From NCBI RefSeq assembly GCF_001887355.1, contig NZ_MPIN01000008.1, positions 113,935 through 177,934 on the forward strand: DNA of 64,000 nt, in the 5' to 3' direction. The notes under the pieces were generated by a model that was given only the letters and a program-made list of their open reading frames with translations, searched no databases and had not been told where the DNA came from. Of this stretch, positions 43,563 to 52,960 are shown one piece after another (position 1 is the stretch's first letter; the number at the start of each line of letters is the position of its first letter). This DNA comes from Cystobacter ferrugineus (GTDB taxonomy: Bacteria; Myxococcota; Myxococcia; Myxococcales; Myxococcaceae). The position numbers and the translations under genes were made by a program.

Positions 43563-44978
43563 TCACGTCAGCAGGGACCGCAGGGGCTCGACACGCGTGA
43601 TGCTGTAGTCCAGCCCGGCGGACGCCAGCACCGTCGCGATGATGTGATCCGGAAGGATGTTCTGGCCGTTGATGGGATCGGACTCGCCCGTGGCCAGGTT
43701 CACCACGGCCGGTGCCATGGCGATGTCACCGCTGCGCCCGAACACCGTGTTGTGCTTGAGCCCCGCGCCCATCAGCAGACAGCTATTGGTGAGGTGGTGG
43801 TCGCGGCCGGACGCGGCGTTCATCAGTGGCGTGCGGGCGAACTCCGAGTAGACCAGGATGGTGGTGTGGTCCATGAAGGTGTCGCCGGCCTTGTACGGGT
43901 GCGGGGTGTTGCGCAGATCCTCCACCAGCATGGCGAGCGCTTCGAAGCCCTTGCGCAGGTTGAGCGCATGCGACGTCTGCGTGCCGAAGTGGGTGTCCAG
44001 GCCCCCGGCCAGGTTGATGGACACGCACTGGCTGATGCCCTTCTTGAGCGCCGTGGCCACCAGCGCCGCGCGCCCCGCCGCGTCATCGTACGGCCCACTG
44101 TCGCCCAGGCCATAGGCCAACCGCACCGCCTCGGCTTCTTTGGTCTTCAGCTCGAAGCGGAACGATTTGTCCAGCTCGCTGGAGATGACCTGCCGCATCT
44201 GACCGCGGCTCGACGAGTACGTGGTGCCCACCCCGCCGACGCCATAGGCCGCCGCCTCGCAGGAGATGGGCTGACCGTTGAAGTCCACCAGCTGCTTCTC
44301 CAGCTCGCTGTCGAGCTGGGTGGTGCTGGGCGAGAGCGCGAGCAGCAGGTCGCTCGACTTGCTCACCTTGAGCGCGTTGGCGGAGCCCGGGTAGCGGTCG
44401 TTATACGACTCCACGTTGTAGGCAATGGAGGGGATGGGCACCGCGGGCGCCATCTGCCCCACCACTTCGGTGGCCGTGGACGAGCCTCGCGCCGAGGCAC
44501 CAATGGGACGCTTGCCGGTGATGAAGTAGCGCCTGCCCTCCTCATGCGCGAGCGTGGTCATGTTGATGCCCCGCACCACCGTCATGAGATCGTAGTGGTC
44601 CGACAGGCGGTGGACCGCCGAGCGGTTGCTCACCGCCGGACCGAAGGTGATGTTGGAGGGGGCCGCGCCCGGGCGCTTGTCCGGCACGATGGGCCGGGTG
44701 GGGATGCTCGGGTCGGTGAAGCTGTAGCCCGGGAGGATGCGCGTCTGGGACACCCGGTCCGGAGTGAAGACGTCGGGATCCCTCGGATCGAAGGCGAGGA
44801 GCTGATCCCACCCGCCATCGAAGTAGACGAAGACGAAGCAGCGGTCGGAGGGCTTGAGCGCGGTGCTCTGCGCGAAGGCGCGGAAGGGCGTGCTCCCGAA
44901 CAGGGTGGTGCCCATGAAGCCCGCGGCGGCCTTGAGGAAGGTGCGGCGTCCGGCGGACGTGTCGTGGTTCTTCTTCAT
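43563..44978 (-). CDS. DUF1501 protein with Tat signal
   Basis: A 471-aa protein with a twin-arginine signal (RRTFLKAAAGFMG), followed by a DUF1501 domain, an alkaline-phosphatase/sulfatase-superfamily fold: FVYFDGGWDQLLAF near the start, GGLDTHFGTQ, STILVYSEFART-type strand (TTILVYSEFARTPL) and GRDHHLTNSCLLMG near the C-terminus. In planctomycetes DUF1501 genes are paired with DUF1549/DUF1553 cytochrome-like genes; here the partner is the DUF1549/1592-like gene upstream. The reaction is not known. Confidence 0.88.
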   Translation of the reverse strand: MKKNHDTSAGRRTFLKAAAGFMGTTLFGSTPFRAFAQSTALKPSDRCFVFVYFDGGWDQLLAFDPRDPDVFTPDRVSQTRILPGYSFTDPSIPTRPIVPDKRPGAAPSNITFGPAVSNRSAVHRLSDHYDLMTVVRGINMTTLAHEEGRRYFITGKRPIGASARGSSTATEVVGQMAPAVPIPSIAYNVESYNDRYPGSANALKVSKSSDLLLALSPSTTQLDSELEKQLVDFNGQPISCEAAAYGVGGVGTTYSSSRGQMRQVISSELDKSFRFELKTKEAEAVRLAYGLGDSGPYDDAAGRAALVATALKKGISQCVSINLAGGLDTHFGTQTSHALNLRKGFEALAMLVEDLRNTPHPYKAGDTFMDHTTILVYSEFARTPLMNAASGRDHHLTNSCLLMGAGLKHNTVFGRSGDIAMAPAVVNLATGESDPINGQNILPDHIIATVLASAGLDYSITRVEPLRSLLT

Positions 44979-44999
44979 TGGTGCGTCTCCCCGGAGCGG

Positions 45000-45668
45000 T
45001 CAGTAGGTGAGGAAGCGGGAGTCGGTCATCAGCGCGATGCACAGGGCCGCGAGGGCCTGATCCCGCTTCTTGATCGTCTCGGCGCGAGCGGCCGCCTTGG
45101 TGAAGAAGTCCGCCCAGCGCGTCAGCTCCTCGTCATGCAACGGCGAGCCCCAGAAGCGGGTGGACAGGTACACGAGCAGCTCGCGCACCTGGGCGTCGGT
45201 GAGCTTGCGCAGGTCACCCACGGTGCCGTCGGGCAGCGGGCGGGCCAGCACCCGATCCTCCGCCACGGTCAGCTTCAGGTCCGCGCTCGCCCGGGCCACG
45301 CACACCTCGCGCGCCCCGTCCTCGAGGAACTTGGCGAACACGAGGTTGGCCTCGGTGCTCTCCGCGTTGACGAGCGCGTAGTCCGCGCGGCCCAGCGACG
45401 CCGCCCGGCTGTTGAGCTTCGACCAGGGCTGGCCCACCGCCGTCTGGATGGAGGAGCCGAGCTGATCCACGGTGAGGCGGCGCGCGGAGCGTCCCACGCG
45501 GCCGTCCTGCTGCTCCGGATCCGGCAGGGGCACCACGCCGCCGTTGCCGTGGATGCCATCGGTGGGGGGCTGCAGGACGTCCACGGGGGTGAGGGTGCCA
45601 GAGGAACCGCCCTGGTCACACGCGGCGGTGCCGAGCGCGACGAGCGCGAGCAGGAGCAGGCGGCGCAT
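45000..45668 (-). CDS. Small operon lipoprotein
   Basis: A 222-aa lipoprotein (signal ending LGTAAC). After a Pro/Gly linker it is helical and lacks Cys pairs apart from the lipid Cys and three scattered ones. It carries RRLTVDQLGSSIQTAVGQPW, which resembles the DUF1587-type start of planctomycete cytochrome-associated proteins, and a C-terminal ALCIALMTDSRFLTY that resembles the end of DUF1592/1553-type proteins. Its ATG overlaps the upstream stop codon (TGATG at 45668), so translation is coupled. It could be a partner split from the large CXXCH protein. Confidence 0.75.
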   Translation of the reverse strand: MRRLLLLALVALGTAACDQGGSSGTLTPVDVLQPPTDGIHGNGGVVPLPDPEQQDGRVGRSARRLTVDQLGSSIQTAVGQPWSKLNSRAASLGRADYALVNAESTEANLVFAKFLEDGAREVCVARASADLKLTVAEDRVLARPLPDGTVGDLRKLTDAQVRELLVYLSTRFWGSPLHDEELTRWADFFTKAAARAETIKKRDQALAALCIALMTDSRFLTY

Positions 45669-47728
45669 CAGTCGATCCTCCGGTAGGCGTCCGACAGCAG
45701 CAGACGCTCGATGAGACCCTTGAGACGGTGGTTGTCGGCGGCGAAGTCCGCGGCGAACTGCTCGAGGTAGAGCACCTGCTCCTGTGCCGACATGGGACGG
45801 CCGAGGAACTCCTCCCAGATGCGCCGCACCGCGCAGCGCTCCAGGTCCCCGCCCTGCATGAGGCGCTGCACGAGCGCCTGGGGCCCCCCCTCGATGTTCT
45901 TCTCCTCTTCGTCGTTGCGGTAGAGGTACGAGGTGAGCGTGCCCAGAAAGCGCGCGCCCCCCTCGTCATAGGCCTGCATCACGTACTGGGAGCACTCGCC
46001 ACCGCAGGAGGTGTTGCCCGCGATGGCGCAGTCGTAGCACTTGGGATCGAAGCGGGGAAAGCGCGAGGGCTCCAGGTAGAGCGCGGCGCGCTCGGCGAAG
46101 CGGCCCCAGTGCGCGCCCGTGGGCTCGATGGTGGCGTGGCAGTCCTTGCAGGCGCAGCGCGTGGCGAGGTTGTTGTCGCGGTTGCACGCGTCCTCGGCCG
46201 GGGGCGGGCGGTTGTTGGAGGGCACGAACGCCTTGCACAGGAAGGCCGAGTAGAAGTGGCTGACGCGCGCGCGCTGGGTGGGGAAGCGGTAGAGCCAGGC
46301 CGGCGTGGTGAGCACGCCCGAGTGCTGGGGGCCGCGCACGTACTCGCGCCACGTGTTCGCGTCCGCGAAGGGCAGCACCGGCATCGACTCGGCGGGGGCG
46401 GGCGAGGACAGGGAGAAGACGCCCACGCCCTGCTGGGGATCACGGTACAGCTCGGACAGGGGGCCATTCACGAAGGAGCGGCGCGTGGTGAGGATGTTGA
46501 AGTAGGGCTCGTCGTTGCGCAGCACCGAGTCGGCGATGAGCTCGGGCTCGGCGTTGATCGCCGACACCCGGGAGGAGTGGGTGACGGCGGCGGTGGTGGA
46601 GGTCGCCACATTCTCGCAGCGGCGCATCCTCTCGCCACAGCCACAGCTCCGGTCGTTATTGAAGCGCGACGTCGTGCACGACTCGAGCGTCCAGGGGTTG
46701 ACCGAGCGCTCCTGCGCCTCGATGGCGCAGATGCGCACCTCCGGCCCATTGATGTCCCAGAAGGGCGCGGGCCGCGTCACGTACCCCTCGCGCTGGATGC
46801 AGCCGCGCTGCGGCACATAGGTGCCCACCACGCCATTGCGCGGAGTCATCGTCAGCGAGCACCGGTCCAACCGCGTGAGCGTGGTGGTGTTGGTCGGATT
46901 GGCGTGCTTGAAGGCCACCACCTTGCCCGCGGAGTCCGTCTCCTCCACGGTGAGCGCGGACGTGGACCCCTTCGTCGGGTGCGGCTTGCACAGGTGCGGC
47001 ACCAGCGCGGTGCCCACCCGCCGCATGTCGCAGAAGTACATGTACTTGGGATCCAGGCGCTCCCCCACCTTCTTGTTCGTCGCCGCCTCGCACGAGTTGA
47101 TGGCCAGATCTGGGACGGGATCCTTGGTGGGATCTTCGTTGGGGACCAGATCCAACCGGTTGCACTGGTAATAGGAGATGGTGTCGTAGTCCCAGCTCAC
47201 CGGCAGCGGCACACCCCGCTCGTCGTAGCAGGCCTTGGTCGTGGTGGGCTCGGCGTGCGGATCCTGCCGGGGGGCGGTAGCACACGACTCCTGGGGGATG
47301 TAGCTGTCACAGCCGACGCCATTGGCCCCGCGCAACTGGATGCTGCTGTTGGCCCGCATGGACAGGGCTTCCGTCGCGTCCCCCTTGCCATACAGGCGGT
47401 AGTTGCCGTTGTTGTTGACGCTGCCGCTCACGTTGCTCCAGAGCAGCGCGCGGTGGTAGCCGCGCATACGCGTGTAGAACTCCTCCGAGTTCATCATCGA
47501 GCGCACGTCCTCGACGGACACCTCGCCCTTGGCCCGCACCGCCGTGTACTCCTCCACGGTGGGCGGACGGCCGAGCAGATCCAACGAGAGCTGGCGCAGG
47601 TAGCGCTCCAGGGGGACCTTCGTGACCGGAGCGCACACAGGTCCATCCTCGGCCAGAGCGGGGGTCGACCCGAGGAGCAATGCGGCGGCCAGGGGGGCGA
47701 GGACGCTGCGTGCGAGGGGCACGGGCAC
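45668..47728 (-). CDS. DUF1549/DUF1592-like exported CXXCH protein
   Basis: A 686-aa exported protein (signal ending PALA). The N-terminal LERYLRQLSLDLLGRPPTVE is the DUF1549-type opening; a Cys-rich middle (about 180-390) carries many scattered Cys; then CACKDCHATIEPTGAHWGRF gives a cytochrome c-like CKDCH site; the C-terminus (VRRIWEEFLGRPMSAQEQVL, LKGLIERLLLSDAYRR) matches the helical ends of such proteins. It heads the five-gene operon and is coupled to the next gene by TGATG. No terminator or other gene lies in the 147 bases upstream, which should hold the promoter. Confidence 0.85.
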   Translation of the reverse strand: MPVPLARSVLAPLAAALLLGSTPALAEDGPVCAPVTKVPLERYLRQLSLDLLGRPPTVEEYTAVRAKGEVSVEDVRSMMNSEEFYTRMRGYHRALLWSNVSGSVNNNGNYRLYGKGDATEALSMRANSSIQLRGANGVGCDSYIPQESCATAPRQDPHAEPTTTKACYDERGVPLPVSWDYDTISYYQCNRLDLVPNEDPTKDPVPDLAINSCEAATNKKVGERLDPKYMYFCDMRRVGTALVPHLCKPHPTKGSTSALTVEETDSAGKVVAFKHANPTNTTTLTRLDRCSLTMTPRNGVVGTYVPQRGCIQREGYVTRPAPFWDINGPEVRICAIEAQERSVNPWTLESCTTSRFNNDRSCGCGERMRRCENVATSTTAAVTHSSRVSAINAEPELIADSVLRNDEPYFNILTTRRSFVNGPLSELYRDPQQGVGVFSLSSPAPAESMPVLPFADANTWREYVRGPQHSGVLTTPAWLYRFPTQRARVSHFYSAFLCKAFVPSNNRPPPAEDACNRDNNLATRCACKDCHATIEPTGAHWGRFAERAALYLEPSRFPRFDPKCYDCAIAGNTSCGGECSQYVMQAYDEGGARFLGTLTSYLYRNDEEEKNIEGGPQALVQRLMQGGDLERCAVRRIWEEFLGRPMSAQEQVLYLEQFAADFAADNHRLKGLIERLLLSDAYRRID

Positions 47729-47875
47729 CTCCTAGACTGCGGGTGGGGGAAACCGCGGACGTGCTTTATGACATGAATTCAAACTACTGAACAAGAGGGC
47801 TTTCCCGTCAGACGAGAAAATCACGCCCTCGCTGTTCGGTTGCATCGGGGGCGAGGCCGGGTCAAAAGACGGTCC

Positions 47876-48445
47876 ATGTCCAACGCCGCCGGAGCCCCCC
47901 TGTCCCGAGGGGAGAACGATCGTCCCTTCTACATCTTCACCGCGGTGGTCTCCACCGCGGCGCTCGCGTTCCTGGCCTATCTGCTGCTCATCCGCAGGGG
48001 AGGCGCGGCGGGAGGGGTGGACCTGCGCTTCCTGCCCGCGGTGAACGCGAGCCTCAACGCGCTGGCGGCGGTGTTCCTCGCCGCGGGTTGGGTGGCCATC
48101 CGCCAGAAGGCCCGGCGCGCGCACCAGTATCTCATGGTGTCCGCCTTCGCGTCCTCGTCGCTCTTCCTGGTGTGCTACCTGGCCTACCACTACGTGCACG
48201 GGGACACGCGCTACGCGGGCGGCGGGGCGCTCAAGGTGGTGTACCTGCTCATCCTGGCCAGCCACGTGCTGTTGTCCACCGCCGTGGTGCCGGGCGCGCT
48301 GCTGGCCTTCTACTTCGCGTGGCGCAACGCCTTCGAGCGGCACCGCAAGGTGACGCGGTGGCTGGCGCCCATCTGGCTCTACGTGTCCGTGACGGGCGTG
48401 GTCATCTTCTTCATGCTGCGCGGCAGCCTGCCCTCCTCGCCCTGA
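47876..48445 (+). CDS. DUF420 membrane protein (CtaM-like)
   Basis: A 189-aa integral membrane protein with five or six helices. Conserved His residues at helix ends (HQYLMVSAF, YLAYHYVHGD, LILASHVLLS, ERHRKVTRWLAPIW) match DUF420/CtaM proteins that assist assembly of heme-copper oxidases. ATG 47876 is the first reasonable start before the membrane part. It is divergent from the DUF1549/1592 operon with 147 bases between. Confidence 0.85.
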   Translation: MSNAAGAPLSRGENDRPFYIFTAVVSTAALAFLAYLLLIRRGGAAGGVDLRFLPAVNASLNALAAVFLAAGWVAIRQKARRAHQYLMVSAFASSSLFLVCYLAYHYVHGDTRYAGGGALKVVYLLILASHVLLSTAVVPGALLAFYFAWRNAFERHRKVTRWLAPIWLYVSVTGVVIFFMLRGSLPSSP

Positions 48446-48460
48446 AGCGGGCCGGGCGGC

Positions 48461-49642
48461 TCAGGGATGGGCCTCGGACTTGGGGGTCGGACCCAGCGCG
48501 AACGCCTCGCGGGGCAGGCGCATGGTGAAGGCCGAGCCCCGTCCCTCCTCGCTCTCCACGGTGAGGGTCCCCCCGTGCATCGTCACCATGCGGTAGGCGC
48601 TCGCCAGGCCCACGCCGCTGCCGGAGATGGCGGGCGCCACGTTACGGCCGCGGCGGAAGCGCTCGAAGATGTGGGGCAGATCCTCCGCGGGGATGCCCAT
48701 GCCCTGATCCCTCACGCACAGCCGCACCCAGCCCTCCGGGCCGGAGGACTCCTCGCTGAGCGACACGTCGATGGTGCCTCCGCGCGGGCAGTACTTCACG
48801 GCGTTGCCCAGCAGGTTGTCCAACACCCGCTCCAGGCTCGACGCGTCCCATTGGCCCCGGAAGTCCATGCCCTCCACGTGCAGCTTCACCGGGTGCGTGG
48901 CCGCCAGCGGCCCCAGTTCGCGCACCTTGGCGCGCACCAGCGCGAGCAGGTCCACCGCCTCGCGCTGCAAGGGGCGCTCGCCTCCCTTGGACACCGCGAG
49001 GAAGTGGTCGATGAGTTCGCTCATGCGCTGCGTGCCCCGGAGGATCTGCGCCAGCCGCGCCTCCACGCCCGGCGTCTGCGCCTCCTGGGGGAGCTGGCGC
49101 CGCAGGAGCTGGGTGCTCAGGAGGATGCTCTGCAGCGGGCCCTTGAGGTCATGCGTGGCGATGGCGAAGAACTCGTCGCGCACCGCCAGGGCCGCATGGG
49201 CCGCGCGTTCGGCGATTTCCGCCTGCCGGCGCCGCTCCTCCAGCTCACGCGCCATGCGCATGGACTCCACCGCGTTGTGCAGGCTGTGGCGCAGGCGCTC
49301 CGGGGAGAAACCATCCTTGAGGAGATAGTCCTGGGCGCCCGCGCGCATCGCGGCCACCGCCACGCGCTCGTTGCCGCTGCCCGTGAAGATGATCACCGCC
49401 GGCATCTGCTCGCCGCAGCGCTCCTTGAGTCGCTGCAACAGCGAGATGCCATCGAGGCCCGGCAGGTGGAAGTCCAGCACGAGGGCATCGGGCATCGGGG
49501 GGCGGTCGAGCCGCTCCAGGGCTTCCTCCGCCGAGCCCGCGAGCTCCACCTCCCAGCGCGTCCCCGTGTCCTTCTCCAGGGCACGCCGCACGGCCCGCTG
49601 ATCCGCCAGGCTGTCGTCAACGAGGAGTACGCGCAAGCTCAT
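48461..49642 (-). CDS. Response regulator-histidine kinase hybrid
   Basis: A 393-aa protein. The N-terminal REC domain (1-125) has the Asp in ALVLDFHLPGLDG and Lys in DYLLKDG; the HisKA domain (about 150-220) has the phosphoacceptor His in IATHDLKGPLQSILL; the HATPase domain (about 250-380) has N box NLLGNAVKYC, G1 DQGMGIP and G2 GSGVGL. The REC-first order suggests a kinase switched by an upstream phosphate donor. Its ATG overlaps the preceding stop by four bases, placing it last in the phytochrome operon. Confidence 0.92.
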   Translation of the reverse strand: MSLRVLLVDDSLADQRAVRRALEKDTGTRWEVELAGSAEEALERLDRPPMPDALVLDFHLPGLDGISLLQRLKERCGEQMPAVIIFTGSGNERVAVAAMRAGAQDYLLKDGFSPERLRHSLHNAVESMRMARELEERRRQAEIAERAAHAALAVRDEFFAIATHDLKGPLQSILLSTQLLRRQLPQEAQTPGVEARLAQILRGTQRMSELIDHFLAVSKGGERPLQREAVDLLALVRAKVRELGPLAATHPVKLHVEGMDFRGQWDASSLERVLDNLLGNAVKYCPRGGTIDVSLSEESSGPEGWVRLCVRDQGMGIPAEDLPHIFERFRRGRNVAPAISGSGVGLASAYRMVTMHGGTLTVESEEGRGSAFTMRLPREAFALGPTPKSEAHP

Positions 49643-50094
49643 TCCAGGGACAAGCCTCCGAGCCCGGGCAGCCGCGCGACGTTGAACCAGAAGTGCTGCA
49701 AGGCGCTCACGACGTCCTGGAGCTCCTCGAGCCCACTGGGCTTGAAGAGGTAGCTGTTGGCGCCCAGCTCATAGGCGCCATCCACGTCCTCCACACGCTT
49801 GGAGTTGGAGAAGACGATGACGGGCAGCGCGCGCAGGTGGGCGTCCGCCTTGAGCAGGGAGAGGATCTCCCGTCCGCCGACTCCGGGCAGGTGCAGATCC
49901 AACAGGACCATCACGGGCCGGGGCGCATTCACGTATGCCCCCCGCTGGAACAGATAATCGAGCGCCGACTCTCCATCCGGCACCCGCACGATGGGCCAGG
50001 ACAGTGAGACCTTACGCGCCAGGCGCTGCAGGGCCTCGGCGTCGGGATCACTGTCCTCGACGAGCAGCACGGGCCGTTTGGGCTCATCCATCAT
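49639..50094 (-). CDS. Single-domain response regulator
   Basis: A 151-aa CheY-like receiver: acidic pocket LLVEDSDPDAE, phosphoacceptor Asp in MVLLDLHLPGVGG, and VIVFSNSKRVED with SYLFKPSG for Thr/Ser and Lys. This is the Rcp1/phytochrome-associated receiver type, which takes phosphate from a bacteriophytochrome kinase. It has no output domain. ATG 50094 overlaps the BphP stop codon (ATGATGG), and the gene's own stop overlaps the next start, so it is coupled on both sides. Confidence 0.92.
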   Translation of the reverse strand: MMDEPKRPVLLVEDSDPDAEALQRLARKVSLSWPIVRVPDGESALDYLFQRGAYVNAPRPVMVLLDLHLPGVGGREILSLLKADAHLRALPVIVFSNSKRVEDVDGAYELGANSYLFKPSGLEELQDVVSALQHFWFNVARLPGLGGLSLE

Positions 50095-52331
50095 CCGGGC
50101 CCCTTGCCCAGGGTGAAGTAGAAGGTGGAGCCCTGACCGGGCGCGGACTCCACCCACAAATCGCCGCCATGCAACTGAATGAGCCGGCGCGCGATGGACA
50201 ACCCCGCTCCGCTGCCCCCTCCGTACGCATGGGCGGGGTGCAGGCGACGGAACATCTCGAAAATGGTCTCGTGGAACCGCTCGGGAATGCCGATGCCGTT
50301 GTCGCGCACGTAGAAAACGTACTCATCCGCCCGTCGGCGTGCCGGGTTGGACAGGGGTTCCTCGGGGCTGATGAAGCCCGCCTCCACCCAACGCGGCTTC
50401 CCGGCCTGGTGGTACTTGGCCGCATTGGTGAGCAGGTTGGACCAGACCTGGTGGATGCGCACACGGTCGCACGCCACCACGGGGAGTGGGCGAGGGACCT
50501 TCACCTCGATCTGGTTCTCCTGGATGCGCGCCGACACGATGGTCAACACGTCTTCCAGGATTTCCTGCATGTCCGCCTGACCCCAGGACAGCTCCACGCG
50601 TCCGACCCGGCTGAATTCGAAGAGCGCTTCCATCTGCCCCTGGGTGCGTCCGGCCAGCCACCGGACCTCCTCCAACTGCTTGCGCCCCTCGACGCCCACG
50701 GCCTCGCCCACGTCCTCCAGGAGGAAGCCCACGTACTGCTGGATGCCACGCAGCGGCTCCTTGAGGTCGTGCGCCACGGTGCCACCGAAGGCATCCAGCT
50801 CCGCGTTGGAGCGCGAGAGGGCGGCGGCATGGCGCAACAACACGCCCACCAGCGCCCCGCGCAGTCCGGAGGCGGCGGTCCGGTCCTCCTGAGACCAGGG
50901 CAGGCTCGCCCCCTGCACCGTCTCCTGCCAGGCCTCGAAGGAGGCGCGCGGGTGCAACCGCTGGGAGCCGGGGCCCTGGACGACGGGCTTGAGCGGATTG
51001 CCCGCCCAGGTGACGGTGCGCGTGACTTCCGGACGGAACCAGATGACGAAGCGGGGAGCGCTCGAGTCCAGGCGCACCGCGAGCAGGCCACTGGCCACGT
51101 CCAGGTAGGCCTGCGCGGGCTCATACACCTGGCCGAGCCGCTCCGTGTAGAAGATGGTGCCCTCGAAGGCCTGCCGTGCGAGCCACTCACCCAGGGCCTT
51201 CACCTCGTCCAGGGTGGGCGTGGCTCCCATGAGGATGGGCGCCTCGCCGAGCAGCAGGACCGCGCCCGTCGAGCCCGTGAGTCCCAGCACCGAGTCCGCC
51301 TCGCGCGAGAGCGACACCGGCAGGGAGCTCGAGTCCACGGACAGGCGCTCCATCAACTGCGTCTGGAATTGAGCCCGGCGGGCGAGCTCGGCGGCCATCG
51401 CGGCGCGCTCCTCGGCCGCCAGTTGCAGCGACACCAGCCGGGCCAGCACGTCGCACGCCCGGCGCGCGGCGGCCGGCACCCGCAGAGGGGTGCGGTGATG
51501 GCACGCGATAAGGCCCCACAGCGCGCCCTCGCGCAGCAGGGAGATGGACATGGACGCGCCCACCCCCATGTTGGCCAGGTACTCCAGGTGCACCGGCGAC
51601 ACGCTGCGCAGGGCCGCGCCGGACAGGTCCAACGGCCGTCCCAGCTCGGGGAGCACCGCGGGTACCAGCGGCACGGGCCGCGCGCGCGCATCGGCGATGA
51701 GCCGCAGGGTGTTGCGGACATAGAGGGCACGGGCCTGCACGGGGATGTCGCTCGCGGGGAAGTGCAGCCCCAGGAAGCTGTCCATCGCCGGATCCCGGCT
51801 CTCGGCCACCACCTCGCCGTGCCAGTCGGAGTCGAAGAGGTACACCATCACCCGATCGAAACCAGAGAGCGTGCGCACCGCGCCCGCCACCTCCTGCAGG
51901 AGCGCCCGCGGCCCCTTGGCCCGCGTCAGGGGCGAGAGGATCTGATCCACCATGACCAGGGCCCCCTCCTCGCTGACGTCGCCGGTGACGGGCTCCAGAT
52001 CCAGCACCGCCAGCCCATCGCTGCGGTGCAGGAGCCCCACGAAGGGGTGTCCCGCGGCCTCGATGCGCAGGGTGCCCACGGGGCCCTGCTGGGACAGGGC
52101 CCGGTTGAGCAGGGCGAGCGACGTGGGGTGCAGGAACTCCGCCAGCGGCTGGCCCAATAGTGCCTGGGGTGCCCGTCCCAACCAGGCCTCGATGTTGGCG
52201 CTCACCACCCGCAGGGTGAGGTCCGGCTCGGAGAAGGCCAACAAGGCACCGTGTGGCTGGATGCCGCCCAACAGGTGGATGGGCTCGCGGTCACATTCCG
52301 TGAGTTCAGTCTGGGAGACAGGGGGATTCAT
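50091..52331 (-). CDS. bphP: Bacteriophytochrome histidine kinase
   Basis: A 746-aa red/far-red photoreceptor. Cys13 (TECDREPIHLLGGIQPHG) is the biliverdin-binding Cys of bacterial phytochromes; PAS (about 15-115), GAF (about 135-310, FPASDIPVQAR with the chromophore Asp) and PHY (about 320-500, tongue PRASFEAW) follow; the kinase part has VAHDLKEPLRGIQQY (His-box near 525), NLLTNAAKYH, DNGIGIP and GSGAGLS. Light state would control phosphate flow to the response regulator encoded directly downstream. The ATG overlaps the heme oxygenase stop by four bases, so chromophore and apoprotein are made together. Confidence 0.95.
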   Translation of the reverse strand: MNPPVSQTELTECDREPIHLLGGIQPHGALLAFSEPDLTLRVVSANIEAWLGRAPQALLGQPLAEFLHPTSLALLNRALSQQGPVGTLRIEAAGHPFVGLLHRSDGLAVLDLEPVTGDVSEEGALVMVDQILSPLTRAKGPRALLQEVAGAVRTLSGFDRVMVYLFDSDWHGEVVAESRDPAMDSFLGLHFPASDIPVQARALYVRNTLRLIADARARPVPLVPAVLPELGRPLDLSGAALRSVSPVHLEYLANMGVGASMSISLLREGALWGLIACHHRTPLRVPAAARRACDVLARLVSLQLAAEERAAMAAELARRAQFQTQLMERLSVDSSSLPVSLSREADSVLGLTGSTGAVLLLGEAPILMGATPTLDEVKALGEWLARQAFEGTIFYTERLGQVYEPAQAYLDVASGLLAVRLDSSAPRFVIWFRPEVTRTVTWAGNPLKPVVQGPGSQRLHPRASFEAWQETVQGASLPWSQEDRTAASGLRGALVGVLLRHAAALSRSNAELDAFGGTVAHDLKEPLRGIQQYVGFLLEDVGEAVGVEGRKQLEEVRWLAGRTQGQMEALFEFSRVGRVELSWGQADMQEILEDVLTIVSARIQENQIEVKVPRPLPVVACDRVRIHQVWSNLLTNAAKYHQAGKPRWVEAGFISPEEPLSNPARRRADEYVFYVRDNGIGIPERFHETIFEMFRRLHPAHAYGGGSGAGLSIARRLIQLHGGDLWVESAPGQGSTFYFTLGKGPG

Positions 52332-52945
52332 GAAAGGGAGACCTCACGGAAACGGGCTTCGAATGCGTCGAACGTGGCCTGAGCCCCCTGGATGACGCGG
52401 GGAGCGAGCGCGGGCTCGGGACAGGCGCGCAGCAGGGCCTCACCAAAGGACTTCCACATGGGACCCACGTTCTCGCCATAGGCGCGGAAGAAGGCGAAGC
52501 GTCCCACGGGCGTGCCCTCGAAGTGGCGCGCGAGGTGCCGCAGGATGAGCTGACCTCCAAGCGTCGAGCCCTCCAGCACGTAGAGGACCCCGAGCGCCTC
52601 GGGCCCCCCGGGCACGGCGGGAGGGCGCGCGAGGGACGGCAGCCGGGCCAGGGAGTCCTCGTCGTGACCGAGCGCCAGGAGATCCTCGCGCAACAGGTGC
52701 AGCTTGCGGCGTTCGTTCACGCGCAGCTCGGGATGGGACGCCTCCAGGTGCTCGGCCACGGCCGGCTCCAGGAAGGCATGGAGCGCGTGGAGCGCCTCCA
52801 GGTGCGCGCGGTAGCCGGACACGGAGAGGCCCGGCGCCATGAGACGCACCACGCTCTCGGCGCGCTCATGGTGGGGTCGGGTTTCCGCCTTCAACGATTG
52901 CAACAGGTTGGGGGACTCGGGGGAAAGCAACACCCCTCCAAGCAT
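52328..52945 (-). CDS. bphO: Biliverdin-producing heme oxygenase
   Basis: A heme oxygenase of about 205 aa, all-helical, with the proximal heme His in ETRPHHERAES (His25/26) and the distal Gly-rich helix in VLYVLEGSTLGGQLILRHL. It opens heme to biliverdin IX-alpha, the chromophore for the phytochrome encoded immediately downstream (four-base overlap). The start is uncertain: 52972 and 52945 are ATGs, and a GGAGGGG lies just inside, favouring a still later GTG/TTG; the family's conserved part begins at about LLQSLKAET. Confidence 0.9.
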   Translation of the reverse strand: MLGGVLLSPESPNLLQSLKAETRPHHERAESVVRLMAPGLSVSGYRAHLEALHALHAFLEPAVAEHLEASHPELRVNERRKLHLLREDLLALGHDEDSLARLPSLARPPAVPGGPEALGVLYVLEGSTLGGQLILRHLARHFEGTPVGRFAFFRAYGENVGPMWKSFGEALLRACPEPALAPRVIQGAQATFDAFEARFREVSLS

Positions 52946-52960
52946 GGATGTGGGAAGGAG

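Noticed and set aside
49935-52160. 741-codon open frame opposite the bacteriophytochrome gene
   Set aside because: The minus strand has an unmistakable PAS-GAF-PHY-kinase order; this frame is an antisense artefact.
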